NCBI GenBank assembly: GCA_903813345.2
Contig: CAIIXF020000006.1
Span: forward strand, 25,427,936 to 25,491,935
DNA: 64,000 bases
From: Owenia fusiformis
Lineage: Eukaryota > Annelida > Polychaeta > Sabellida > Oweniidae
Reading direction: 5' to 3'
The notes under the pieces were generated by a model, which was not told the origin of the DNA, ran no database searches, and saw only the letters and a list, made by a program, of their open reading frames with translations. Made by a program: the position numbers and the translations under genes. This document shows positions 23,429-34,581 of the stretch, piece after piece. Numbering within the stretch: position 1 is the stretch's first letter; each line of letters begins with the position of its first letter.

Positions 23429-24457
23429 ATGAATTCGACAGGAGAACCATTTGAACCTGAAGCTTATCCAGTCTCAGCAAGCTACATTTCTATTATTTTT
23501 GGAATAGCAGCGCTTATGATTATGCTACCCTTAAACATTCTTACATTTTGCACAATATTGAGGACGAAAAGACTGCATAACACAACATTCTTCTTCATCG
23601 CATATTTAGCCGTAATTGAAATCATATTTGGATTATTTTCAATTATTACAATCATAGGTGTAGATTTTTCGATGAAATGGATATATGGACCTGTGTTTTG
23701 TACTTGGTTCCCATTTCTGAATTTATTATTTTCTGGAATGGAATTGTGGACTCTGATTTGCATCTCACAAAATAGATATTTATTGGTATGCCATCCATCA
23801 TTCTATAAACTGGTGTTTACAAGGATTGGCGTGACATGTATGTTAACTTCTGGATGGGTATTTGCTACAGCTTTACTACTTCCCCCAGTGTTGAATGCCT
23901 GGGGCAAGTTTAGTTATTTACCAAAGAAGAACCTTTGTAGTCTTGACAACATTGGCGACAACTACAACACATTTTTAATGATGATGTCATTCTGTCTCCC
24001 CTTGGCAACCACTGTGATGTCATATCTTAGAATCTACATCACTGTATACAAACAACGCCAAAGAATCAAAGTTCATAATGAAACCATGAAAAAACCCAAA
24101 GAACAGAAAACTGCTGCAACTTCTACAAAGGACATCAAAATTACGAAAATGCTAGTATGCATGCTCGCGATCTACATCATCTGCTATATGCCATTCGCAA
24201 TCGTAATCGTCATAGATAGGACAATAAAATGGCCGACTCTACATCGTTTAACAGCCGCATTTGTATGGTACTTTAGTATCTTGAACAATGTAGTCTTGAT
24301 CACTATGAACAGAAACTTTAGAGCATCAATGAAACACCAATTGTGCTGTATAAAGGGGAGTAAGATACGACGAGTGGATGTGATGGCATACATGAATGAT
24401 GATAACTCCATGACAATCACCGCAGACATAAAACCCACAAGTTTGAAAGATTCATAA
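23429..24457 (+). CDS. class A GPCR, divergent family member (GPCR C)
   Basis: Intronless receptor of 342 residues. Landmarks: an NST glycosylation site at the N terminus, the pre-TM1 motif FEPEAYP shared in kind with GPCRs D and E, N36 in TM1, Glu64 where the nearly invariant TM2 Asp (sodium site) should be, C91 before TM3, NRY at 115-117, WGKFSYLPKKNLC at 158-170 (conserved Trp to the ECL2 Cys), P191 in TM5, CYMP at 252-255 in TM6, and NNVVL at 286-290 in place of NPxxY. A CC pair follows TM7. Loss of the Asp, the DRY acid and the TM7 Pro and Tyr together is unusual and suggests altered activation. All seven helices are present, so I regard it as an intact receptor rather than a pseudogene. 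Confidence 0.85.
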   Translation: MNSTGEPFEPEAYPVSASYISIIFGIAALMIMLPLNILTFCTILRTKRLHNTTFFFIAYLAVIEIIFGLFSIITIIGVDFSMKWIYGPVFCTWFPFLNLLFSGMELWTLICISQNRYLLVCHPSFYKLVFTRIGVTCMLTSGWVFATALLLPPVLNAWGKFSYLPKKNLCSLDNIGDNYNTFLMMMSFCLPLATTVMSYLRIYITVYKQRQRIKVHNETMKKPKEQKTAATSTKDIKITKMLVCMLAIYIICYMPFAIVIVIDRTIKWPTLHRLTAAFVWYFSILNNVVLITMNRNFRASMKHQLCCIKGSKIRRVDVMAYMNDDNSMTITADIKPTSLKDS

Positions 24458-24605
24458 ACATTCATGAACATTCATGAACATAAACACAATAACAAACCAA
24501 TGTGAAATGATACGAGTCCGCAACATGGGAAGAAGTTATTGCAAATGGTGATAAAAATATAACAATTGTTACACTAACTGCTGATAATTCAAATAATATC
24601 ATTCA

Positions 24606-24690
24606 AATAATAAATAAAAAAATACAATGACAATATAACAAAAAAATACAATGACAATATAACAAAAAAATACAATGACAATATAACAAT
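24606..24690. repeat. short tandem repeat, ~27-bp unit x3
   Basis: Three near-identical AAAAAAATACAATGACAATA units just downstream of GPCR C. Confidence 0.85.
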
Positions 24691-24926
24691 ACATCACAAT
24701 ATTTCACTAATTTTTGGTGGTGACATAAAAATGTGATACAACTAGTGGTAAATCTTTACTGCAGATTGTTGGTGGAGATAACGATGCAACAATCCTATTG
24801 CCTCCCAAAGTCTCACGAACAATGATTGGAGGTTGCTCCATAAAACAGTTGTGACTGTTCCCTTAGAAGCTGCTAACACGAAACAAGAGCCATGACAATT
24901 ATGGAAGGGATTACAATACAATTAAT

Positions 24927-26403
24927 AACTAGATTTTGGAAATTGAACGAAGTTCAATTTCAGACTCCAGATCTAGACTTTTTTTAGCCGAGTTATCCAG
25001 AATAAGCCGAGTCATCCAGAATAAGCTGAGTCATCTAGAAAGAGATGGATAAATAAAATAGGAAGGTAGGATAGGATAGAAAGAACGATAGGATAGAATA
25101 AGAAAGAAGGATAGGATAGAATAGAATAGGAAGAAAGGATAGGATAGGATAGGAAGAATAGGAAGGAAAAGATATAAAGGAAGGATAGATAGGAAGGATA
25201 GGGTAGGGTGAGATAGGAAGGATGGATGAATTTTTCAATATTTTCTTCTCTACTCTTGACTTTCTATCAGGATACCATCAGATCGATTTTTCTCGAAATT
25301 TCAAAATGCTATCACTTCCGAACCGGAAGTCGGATCGAAATTTGGTTTGCAGATTCGGATTCCTGACAAAATTCTACCCCTAATTCATAACTCATACGTT
25401 AAATTTGGAGATTTTTTATTTTGACCTACTTTTCGGACACGCCATAACATCCGAACCGGAAGTCGGATCGAAATTTAGTTTGCAGATTCGGATTCCTGAG
25501 AAAATTCTATACTTAATTCATAACTCAAACGTCAAATTTGGAGAACTTTTTATTTTGACCTACTTTTCGGACACCATATCTCAAAAGTGGGTCAAAATAC
25601 TTTCTGACGGCAAAAGGCTAACACTATTAGCATATTCTTGGCTACATGTATACACAATTTCGAAAAATATAAGTAAAGTGTAGTGTCAGAATCGAAAAAA
25701 TAAGGAAAACCTATGAATTTGACCTAGATTTTGACCTAGGCATTTCGGTGTCCAAATTGTGAAGCTAGATGGCTTTTGAGGTCCCCTTCTTTTAAAGGCT
25801 TTGATTATATGAAGCTGAACTCAGTCTATATTTCTTATTTTTCACTTCAAAAAAATATTTTTTCCCATTGACTTAACATGGGCTCCAAATTTAGCGATTT
25901 TTGAGCTTTCAAAACGCCATAACTTCCGAACTAGAAGTCTGATTCAAATTTAGTTTTCAGATTCGGAATCCTGAGATAATTTCCTATAAGACTAATATCC
26001 TGGACATTTGATTCGGAGAACTTTTTTTGGACCTCGTTTTCGGACACTGATATCTCGAAATCGGTTTGAGATATCAAAAAACTAAATCGACCCTAGGTTT
26101 TCTACTTTTTTATAAGGAACACAATGAAAAAAACCCGGATCGAAAATATTGAAGGACGACCGAGAAAATCGAAAAAAGTGACAAAGTACTGGATTTGACC
26201 TAGTTCTTGACCTTTGACCTAGATAAAAATTTGACCCAATTTCCGAGGAACTAGATTCTGGACCTAAATTGACCAAATGACTGACTTTACTGAAAACCTT
26301 ATGGTTATTGAGAAAACTGGTTTAGAAAAAGAATAATAAGAATAAGAATAAGAAGAAGAAAACTGACGAAAACAATAGACTCCAGATTTCATCTGGAGTC
26401 TAA
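24927..26403. mobile_element. AACTAG-type foldback element, second subfamily
   Basis: It begins AACTAGATTTTGG, followed by AGACTCCAGAT (24962-24972), and ends ATCTGGAGTCT (26391-26401), its exact complement. It holds a tandem pair of about 130-bp units with CCGAACCGGAAGTCGGATCG and TTTTCGGACAC phrases (25310-25575), a third diverged unit at about 25910-26050, and a pentanucleotide tract. No coding potential. The design matches the element at 4102-4938. Confidence 0.7.
25050..25230. repeat. simple repeat, GGATA/GGAA-rich
   Basis: Irregular AGGATAGGATAGAA units of 5 bp inside the foldback element. Confidence 0.9.
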
Positions 26404-26588
26404 TAACAAATAAGCCAACTCTGTATTCTATAAAAGCACACATTCAATATCTTGAATTCCAAACTCGGATCTGTTGGAATACAAAAGATGGTATTATACA
26501 ATTAGATAATGTACCTCAAGAATACTATGAATAAGTAAACTGGGAAAGTAATTGCATTTTTTCATTTTGGGATTTCAACCAGACTCAA

Positions 26589-27303
26589 TAGCCCTATTTA
26601 CACTACACGCAACATTTCAAGACATCTTAGCTAAAACGTTTTAGAAGAAGTATGTTGAGTTTACACTACCATTTTCAAGACGTCTTACGAAATATGATTG
26701 AGTTTACACCTGTTTTTCTAAAACGTCTTAGAGATATGTAGGCTTACTTGTAAAATGAAAAAAGCCGTTCAGCACTGGTTGAAGGACGGTTCAGTCAACA
26801 GAGCTATTCCTTTCCCGCTTCTATGCTTTGTGCTAAAGAATGCATCGATTTCCAAAAATATGTCCTAAAGAGAGCATTGTTAAAAGCATGAAAGAGAGCA
26901 GGAAGATTGTGTGCATATATTAGGATTATGATAGAACACTAGCCGTATTAGTTCTTCTTGATATTTTTGGGATGATATTGGGAACAAGGGATGAGACAAG
27001 AGAAAGGACCATGTGACACATGTAATCAGGAAGTTTCAAATTTTTCGTTCAACGCAACGCATAAAACCGGGCTAAGAGCTCTAAGCTAAAATCGATGGAT
27101 TTACACTCGCTTGTAAAACGTTTTAACGCTAAGACGTCTTGGCTATGACTAGGGTCCTAAAACATTTTAGCTAAGCGCTTTTAGCCGAGAGCTCTTGAGA
27201 AAATCTGGATTTACATTACATTTGTAAAACGTTTTAACGCTAAAACGTTTTAACGCTAAAACGTTTTGGCCAAGACGTCTTAGGGCTCTAGTGTAAATCC
27301 AAC
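26589..27303. mobile_element. palindrome-rich foldback element
   Basis: The ends carry TAGCCCTATTTACACTA and, inverted, TAGTGTAAATCC preceded by TTAGGGCTC. Both flanks are packed with short perfect palindromes: AAAACGTTTT (several times, three nearly in tandem at 27217-27266), AAGACGTCTT and AGAGCTCT. The centre (about 26760-27050) shows no recognisable gene. Confidence 0.65.
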
Positions 27304-29040
27304 AAATGAGAGTGAGATGGTTCAATACTGAACGCTACACAATCAATTCAAGTGTGAGTAGTTGCATGTTCAATTATTATTTGGGAAGAGTAGTGACCAT
27401 TGTTATACATCAATAAATACCTGGTATAGTGAATACTGTACATTGAAAATAATCTGTAAATAGTCACCAATTACATGCTGATACCATTCTGAATGTTATT
27501 GTTGATCTTGTATCAATATATCCCATTTGAATTTAACACAATATGAAATCAATAGATGGCTTGCTGTATAGATGGATATGGATTAAGAGATTGCATTGGT
27601 GGGTTGGTAACTAAAAGTACTATTATATTATACAAGGAAATTGATTAATATCTTGATTTATCAAATATTTCACATTTTAAACCCTATAAATATTGGCATA
27701 AAAATAACAACAGAATTTTTTAAAGTTCTTCTTGAAAAGTGAGCATGTAATTTAAATACAGTATGTTATCAAATTGTGCTTAAATGGTTAAATATATAAA
27801 TCCTAAAATCTAAATATATGACTTCAACCAGATTCCAAAGCTATATAGAAAAGCCTCTATTGACCCTGAAAACCAGATGGTTAAACAATGAAAACTATTG
27901 ACCATCCTTAGACCAATTGGAATCAAGTACATGTACAGAGTGAGCCAAAAAAAGGTAACGCAACCAAATGTTTAATAATAACCTTAAAGTCTTTATGGCT
28001 ATGAATCAACTGTAGATATTTTATTGTATGTATTTTATGCCATTGTACTGTATTGTACTTGATAATTGAGTGATGTGTGGGAAATGAATAAAATTGAAAT
28101 ATGAAGTGTAAATAGTTTCAGTTTTTTAAAATGTCGGAATTTAACACTTTGATTACAACTTAATGCCTTGGAACAAGGACTGTCCTGAAATATAGGAAAA
28201 CCATCAATATTACACAGTTGAACTTGTCTAATCTGAACATCTTTGGGACCACCCAGTGTTTAGAATAGCAGGTATAAACATTTCAAGGTTCTATAACATG
28301 TATGTATATGACAAAGTTGAATTGGTTAGTATCCAAGGATCTGTGGTACAATATGGTGCACTTCTTTTATATGCCGAAATCCTGACATCATCGGGCATAC
28401 CGCATGGTATGATGGCTTAGAGAGGGTCTATATTCTCTTGGATAATACACAAAATTTGATCAATATAGTGTTATTCTCCAATTATATCATAAAAGAACTG
28501 TTCTACTTGAACCAAGGGATGGAGACAACACAACAATTGTGAATCAGAACAAAATTACAATTGTTCTGTTCTGAAAAATAATAAACCGGATTCAATTCAC
28601 CTCTAACACTTTATGACTCATTATTGAAAGTACATTGAGTAAGTATTCCCCGGAGACTAATAAATTGGCACCTGATGAGGCTGAAGTTGTGTTAGTATAT
28701 CCCTGCACTGTATCCACATCTAGGAAATAATCCATTTAAAATATTTTTGTTATTATCTAACAAGCCTCAGTCATATTTGCAACAGCGACCACACAATCTA
28801 CTATTTGTACGACATTTCTTAAGCTGCTGTGGAAATTCCATGGTCAGACGCTTTAGCAGTGTCATCTCCTACAGCAGCCGTATGGCTATTTTGAATTTGT
28901 GAAGACAGAAAAGCTATGGTTCAAACTGAATACAACATATGAAGCCCATAGGGTCACCATAGCCTTTCTACTACAAATGGCAGGAGGGGGCAAGCACATA
29001 TCCACCAATGTGAAGGAAATTTATAAACATTTAGTTCACA
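27304..29040. other. gene-free stretch
   Basis: No supported gene. An imperfect hairpin built on CAGCAGC/GCTGCTG lies at about 28830-28880. Confidence 0.45.
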
Positions 29041-30033
29041 TTATGTTGTCCCATTTGTGAATGGCTCAACAGTATTGTGTTTCTCACAACATTTGAGCAG
29101 AGCTATTTTCTGAAAACAAACTTGTCTAAATTGTTCATTCATTACGATCAATACAATCGTGTTCCAACATGAGAATGACCATATCATCACCGTGGCGATT
29201 TTATACAACACTGGATAATTCACATCCTTGTCAGCGATCATCAACACCATGAATGGAAAATATGACAAACAATACATAATCACTATAGCAACCATAGTTT
29301 TAGTAAGTTTTAATTCTTTCCCATGTTTCTCTTTCTGAAGATTTTGAAGCCTCGATGATTCTGTTGGTAATTCAGCTTCTTTGACAGCATGGCTTTTCAA
29401 CTGTCGCTTTTGATGGCTGACAAGACGGAATATCTGTATGTAGCAAAACAAGATACACATCAGAGGTACTATGAACGTCATGATCATTGACATGAGGTTA
29501 AAGTAGTCACCAACATCATAAAAGCTACATAAATTCTTGTGAGGGTTGTATCTAAAACATCCCCATATCTTAAATACAGCTGCCAACTGCCAACCAATGG
29601 CAAATAGCCAGGTGAATATAAGCATGCCAGTGATGCATCTCTTGTTGAAGATTTTCCTGTAGATTTTTTTATGAACAACCAAGAAGTAACGACTGAATGT
29701 CAGAAACATCAATAAAAACATCTCAAAACCGATCAATGTATTTTGGATTGTGACATACATCTGACATAATACGTCCCCAAAGACCCAACTTCTGGCGATA
29801 TCGGCTCCGATTATGAACACACCAGACCACACACAGAAAATGATGTCGTTGATGCTAAGGAGAAGCAAGAACATGTAAGGAATGGTGTGGAAGGCTTTGG
29901 TGGAGGCGATGCATATAATGTTGATTGTGTTGAGGATAATGGCACAGATGACGACCAAGCTACCAAAAATTATTGTGCTCCATGCTGCCGCAGCTGGGTA
30001 GTCTTGTGGAGTGTACAAGACTTCAGTTGCCAT
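29041..30033 (-). CDS. class A GPCR, divergent family member (GPCR D)
   Basis: Intronless receptor of 330 residues. It has the pre-TM1 motif TPQDYP (compare EPEAYP in GPCR C and DPVDYP in GPCR E), N35 in TM1, D63 in TM2, C90 before TM3, SRY at 114-116, WGCFRYNPHKNLCSF at 157-171, P190 in TM5, SYFP at 257-260 in TM6 (Cys replaced by Ser), and NTIVL at 291-295 instead of NPxxY. Two cysteines follow TM7. The ECL2 and TM7 motifs place it closest to GPCR C, pointing to a duplication followed by inversion. The ATG lies about 20 residues before TM1 and is followed by an uninterrupted frame. Confidence 0.85.
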   Translation of the reverse strand: MATEVLYTPQDYPAAAAWSTIIFGSLVVICAIILNTINIICIASTKAFHTIPYMFLLLLSINDIIFCVWSGVFIIGADIARSWVFGDVLCQMYVTIQNTLIGFEMFLLMFLTFSRYFLVVHKKIYRKIFNKRCITGMLIFTWLFAIGWQLAAVFKIWGCFRYNPHKNLCSFYDVGDYFNLMSMIMTFIVPLMCILFCYIQIFRLVSHQKRQLKSHAVKEAELPTESSRLQNLQKEKHGKELKLTKTMVAIVIMYCLSYFPFMVLMIADKDVNYPVLYKIATVMIWSFSCWNTIVLIVMNEQFRQVCFQKIALLKCCEKHNTVEPFTNGTT

Positions 30034-30950
30034 CCCTATTGGTGTTCCAACACACAGTTATAAATTTTTGATTTACGTTTACGTCAATTTCTCGAGACTT
30101 CCTTTTGCATAAATTAATGCCAGCTACTTAAAGATATTACATATAAAGTGATCATTTTATGTAATAAATTAGTATTTATCAAGTTGGTAGATTTCTCATC
30201 GTCGTTCGGTTCCCACGCTCAATCACGGTGTTCTTTCGAGGAAAGGTCCAAAGCTTGATGTAGCAAGATGTATATTATCAGAATAAATTGTTGTTTCATA
30301 TAATTTTTCATTATCTATGAGATATCCATTGTCATTCTTCCATTGTCATATTTGGTGCTCCAGATATTTCATCAAGTGTTTTGGTTACCACATCCATTCC
30401 TTCATGTGGTATACCAAATGGTAAATCCATTGTTTCCACATTGAACACAGGAATAATAGGAATAAAAGTTTATGTTGATTGTTTAGTTTCCACCTTTTCT
30501 CTTTCACATTCTGGTCATTCGGTTTCTATGATTTCCTGAGTTTTTGTCATATGCTACCATACTTGGGCAATGATATGTTTTTACTATTTTTCCAAAACAA
30601 TGTTTTTAGTAACAAGCTCATATTGTGGTGTTCCCGTCGCATTGTAATTCATAACTTTTATGTTTTTATAACTATTCCCCTATACATGAAGTAACTCACT
30701 AGGTCTATTGATGTATTACTATGGTTTAACTATCATTATTACATAAATTGATGATTCTTGTCCAATGCTTCAGTTTTCAACTAACACATTACCAGGTTAA
30801 GTTAATTTACCCATAGATTAATACTAGATTAATACCCATTAAAATTATGTAAGAGTCGATTGGTGTCTGTTTACTAAGATCTATCCATAGTCCTATATGA
30901 CTAAAGTCATTTGTCTTTGTCATAATATTTACAACCATATTATGTAATTC
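30034..30950. other. gene-free stretch upstream of GPCR D
   Basis: Presumed 5' flank of GPCR D; no supported gene or motif. Confidence 0.45.
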
Positions 30951-31203
30951 ATTATTATAACCACCTTGCCGGACCAGTTCTAGGCGTTTTAGTGCTAGTT
31001 TAGAAGGCATTCATTTTACTATATCGACCTGAGCAATATGTGACGTCATAGTGGCAGTCCATAATGCATGAATGGCGGTCAATAATGCAATTAATGCCCG
31101 GCAATTTTCCCCGGGATATTAGATATCACCCTCGGTCCAATCTTCGGCCCACGGTCCAATATATCACTATATTGCCCTTTGAAATGACGTTATTGTACTA
31201 TTG
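30951..31203 (+). repeat. dispersed repeat, copy 1 (inverted partner at 48153-48466)
   Basis: CACCTTGCCGGACCAGTTCT, TGTGACGTCATAGTGG, CGGTCCAATAT and AAATGACGTTATTGTAC blocks appear here. They appear as reverse complement, in reverse order, at 48153-48466. Confidence 0.85.
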
Positions 31204-31254
31204 CCTGTTTTGAGTGTGTTCAGTTTAGTCACGGAGGGTAGATATTTGTTCTAA

Positions 31255-31645
31255 TATAAATGGTTCTCATTTTTCACTATACTTTCATATAAATAGTTCT
31301 ATTTTTTCACTATACTTCCATATAAATTGTCCTCTTTTTTTCACTATACTTCCTTATAGATGGTCTTCTTCTTTTCACTATACATGTACTTCCATATATA
31401 TGGTCCTCTTTTTATCGTATACTTCCATATAAATGGTCCACTTTTTTCACTATACTTCCATATTAATGGTTCTCTTCTTTTCACTATACTTCCATATGTA
31501 TGGTCCCCTCTTTCACCAAACTCGCATAAAATGGTTAAAATTTTTCACTTTACTTCATGGTCCTCTTTTTTCACTCGGCTCCCATATCGATAGTTTTTTT
31601 GTAAATTCAGCTCCCATAAAAATGGTCATACTTGTTCAGTAAGGC
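31255..31645. repeat. minisatellite, ~33-38-bp unit
   Basis: About ten units of CACTATACTTCCATATAAAT followed by GGTCCTCTTTTT, decaying toward the right end. Confidence 0.9.
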
Positions 31646-32461
31646 TCCAATATAAATCTTGTATGTTCTCTCACTTTACTAATTGGCAATTATCATAAGT
31701 ACATAAATCATGCTTTGAACTTAAGTGGTGTTTCCTTAATGTAAATTCCAAAGTGAGCAAAAAAAGTCATGGAAAAATAGTGCTATGCTAGTCCTACTGA
31801 ATGATTAAATAGCAGACATAAAAAACATTACATTTGTTGTATCTCAGAACAACCAAATTGTGTTATTGTGTTTTAATGTTGCATTTGGTCAATAGGTGGC
31901 AGCACGGAACAGACAGTTTCGAGACTATTGTACCAAGATGGAGATTTCTAAATAGTGAAATATATTTGAGAGTAAAACCATATTTTATGTAGTTTATTGG
32001 ATATACATGAACATAAGTTATCACAACATTGTCATCTGATTGAACTCATGCCATTCTTGGAATCAGACTTAGCTCCCCTTAAAAAATATTTATTTGGTTA
32101 TCTTTAAGAATAAATTTTCTGTGCAATATTTGCAAATGTTATGACAAAAATAGCAAATTGAGGTTCGAAGTTATGAATTCCTTTTGGAAACGTTCCAGCC
32201 CATGCCCTTATATGTAGAAGTGATAATTTCCCAAAAGATCAGCTGAGCTTTTTGAACCTTATTGCATCTTGCATCAAATGTATCCATTCTATAGTGAATC
32301 TAATGATTGAACATAGGAAAGTGGGAACTGACAATAGCTATTAATTGATGGTTTATATAAATACAACTAGCCCTATCAATACAAATCAACTCTTGTTGAC
32401 TTTCAGTAATGGAATGTTTTGCCAATACAAGTGGGAATTTTACTGCTAATGAGTAAATCTA
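31646..32461. other. gene-free AT-rich stretch
   Basis: No gene or repeat recognised. Confidence 0.45.
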
Positions 32462-32915
32462 AACTAGAAATCAGCATCTCTATGGAGTAGCAAATCCCAA
32501 TGAATGCTATATTCATGAATCCCTATATGTCACAATGAAATATTTACCATCTAATCTAGCCTTGAGTGCACATCAATTACGAACAGGACAGATGAATGAT
32601 TGGCTGGCTGGATGAATGGATGGATGGATAGATGGATGGATGGATGGATGGAGGGAGGGATGGATGGATGGAGGGAAGAATAGATGCATGGATGGATGGA
32701 TAGATGGATGGATGGATGGATGGAGGGAAGAATAGATGCATGGATGGATGGATGGATGGATGGATGGATGGAGGGAAGAATAGATGCATGGATGGATGGA
32801 TGGATGGATGGATGGATGGATGGACGGATGGATGGATGCATGGATGGATGGATAGATGGATGGATGGATGGATGGATGGAGGGAAGAATAGATGCATGGA
32901 TGGATGGATGGATGG

Positions 32916-32951
<36 letters not shown>

Positions 32952-32955
32952 ATGG

Positions 32956-32991
<36 letters not shown>

Positions 32992-33316
32992 AGGTATGGA
33001 TGGATGGATGGATGGAGGGAAGAATAGATGCATGGATGGATGGATGGATGGATGGATGGATGGATGGATGGATGGATGGACGGACGGATGGACGGATGGA
33101 GGTATGGATGGATGGATGGATGGATGGAGGGAAGAATAGATGCATGGATGGATGGATGGATGGATGGATGGATGGATGGATGGATGGATGGATGGATGGA
33201 TGGATGGATGGATGGATGGATGGATGGAGGGATGGAGGGATGGATGGAAATGGATGGATGGACAGTTGGGCACAAACCTTCTCTATATCCCTACTCAAAC
33301 TTAATTGAGTGGGATA
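32462..33316. mobile_element. AACTAG-type foldback element, copy 2
   Basis: The left end AACTAGAAATCAGCATCTC then GGAGTAGCAAATCCCA matches copy 1 at 4102. The right end CTTCTCTATATCCC...GTGGGATAA also matches. Almost the whole interior has been replaced by a tetranucleotide array. Confidence 0.75.
32613..33265. repeat. (TGGA)n microsatellite with higher-order structure
   Basis: About 650 bp of GGAT/GGAC tetramers, interrupted at intervals by an AGGGAAGAATAGATGCATGG insert that recurs five times, so blocks have been duplicated as a whole. It is open in all frames on both strands; none is a gene. Confidence 0.95.
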
Positions 33317-33548
33317 AAAAGACTTCCTTAATCTTAGAAGACCTAATTCTTTCTCCGACAGATACTCTTTCTCATTAAACTGTACTTCAGTAATCTAAGA
33401 CAAACTGGACCTTGAACTTCCCATTTTAATAATAAGTCCCAGATAATAAAAGGCACAGATAAGTGTTAAACTTCATTTGAAAAACAACAGCTCCATTAAA
33501 ATTATAAAATTTTACTATAGTACTAGTAATAAACAATATTGCAAGATT

Positions 33549-34581
33549 ATGGGTTTCATAAAAATTGGAATTGTAACGTTTGTTTTTGTTTTGCTGTCTT
33601 CCACAGTGGTGAGTATAAATGTATATTTTAACATATAGTTCTGTTTTTTTAGAGTGAACTGAAAATATATCAAAAAATTAACTATTTTTTCATCTTTAAA
33701 TTTGAAGAAGACATTTGGCTGAGACCAATGTGAAACCATTTACATGATATTTTTTGAATCACACAGAACAATGAATACCATAGCAACTAATGTTATAAAA
33801 TGTTTATCTGCTTTGAAGTCAAGTGCATCAACAAGGTCTAAGAGAAGCATTCTGGACTATGGCAAATGGTGTGGAAAACGAAACACAAAGCTAGGCGCAT
33901 CGGGGTGTAATTGCGAGGCAGGAATAGAGAAATGCAGGTAAAAATCTGGTCTTGGATAAAGTCTCTGGGGGTGTTTGAGAGGGTGGGGGTGTTAGAGAAG
34001 ATGGGGGGGGGGGGTCTTGAATTAAGGCCCTGGACCTCCCCCCCCCTTATCTACTCCTCAAGGGGTAGAGGGGTGTTTGAGATTTGAAAGGGAGATTATT
34101 GGCCTCTATTTGGCTTTTTGAGTTAAAAATTCTCAGAAAAATACAAAAATAAATTGGTGGTTTTTATAGATGTCATGCCAGTTAATGCATTACTGACGCT
34201 ATATTGTATCATTTCAGAGAGTTGTACCCTCCAATAGATGAGCTAGATAAAGTATGTTTGTCACATGACTGGTGTAGCCGTTGCCCCAGCAACCCCACAG
34301 TCGAGAGCTATCGTCCCCTACACTGGTGCCAATGTGAGCGTGACATATACACTCGTGCTGATCGCGCCACCTGTCGTACACCTCACTGTACCCTGTACAA
34401 AGCAGCAGTGAAGTTTGTATTCAAGCATTTGCCATGTGTTTGTGAGAAAAAGAAGGAGAAATGCATGAAACGGTGCACAAGGACAATATGGGGGAGAGAG
34501 GTACGCTATCCATGCGGACTTGTTACGTGCGAAAAAACAAGAGTAGTGAGGAAATTCTCAAAATGCCAAAATATGAGTTAA
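33549..34581 (+). CDS. secreted phospholipase A2-like protein, three exons
   Basis: Predicted exons 33549-33608, 33819-33937 and 34218-34581 (180 residues); introns have GT-AG ends and the phases agree (0, then 2). Exon 1 encodes a hydrophobic signal peptide. Exon 2 opens with a short stretch ending in Lys-Arg, a likely propeptide cleavage site, then DYGKWCGKRN, the calcium-loop region. Exon 3 opens with PPIDELDKVC and the catalytic LSHDWC (His-Asp pair). Secreted PLA2s hydrolyse sn-2 esters of phospholipids with calcium. Two positions deviate from the family: Arg in place of the second loop Gly (CGKR, not CGxG), and CQCERD where CxCD is usual, so calcium binding and activity are uncertain. 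The C-terminal part is Lys/Cys-rich. It could be digestive, immune or venom-like; nothing here decides. The exon 1 assignment is less certain than exons 2-3. Confidence 0.7.

Noticed and set aside
30807-31010. 67-codon minus-strand frame, and the 88-codon frame at 48117-48383
   Set aside because: Both lie largely within the two copies of the same dispersed repeat and share no conserved reading frame.
32551-33378. Long open frames on both strands (HPSI and MDGW repeats)
   Set aside because: They are translations of the (TGGA)n array; every frame is open, so there is no evidence for a protein.
33744-33766. Alternative start of PLA2 exon 2 at the CACACAG acceptor
   Set aside because: It is out of phase with the signal-peptide exon; the acceptor before 33819 restores the frame and has a better pyrimidine tract.
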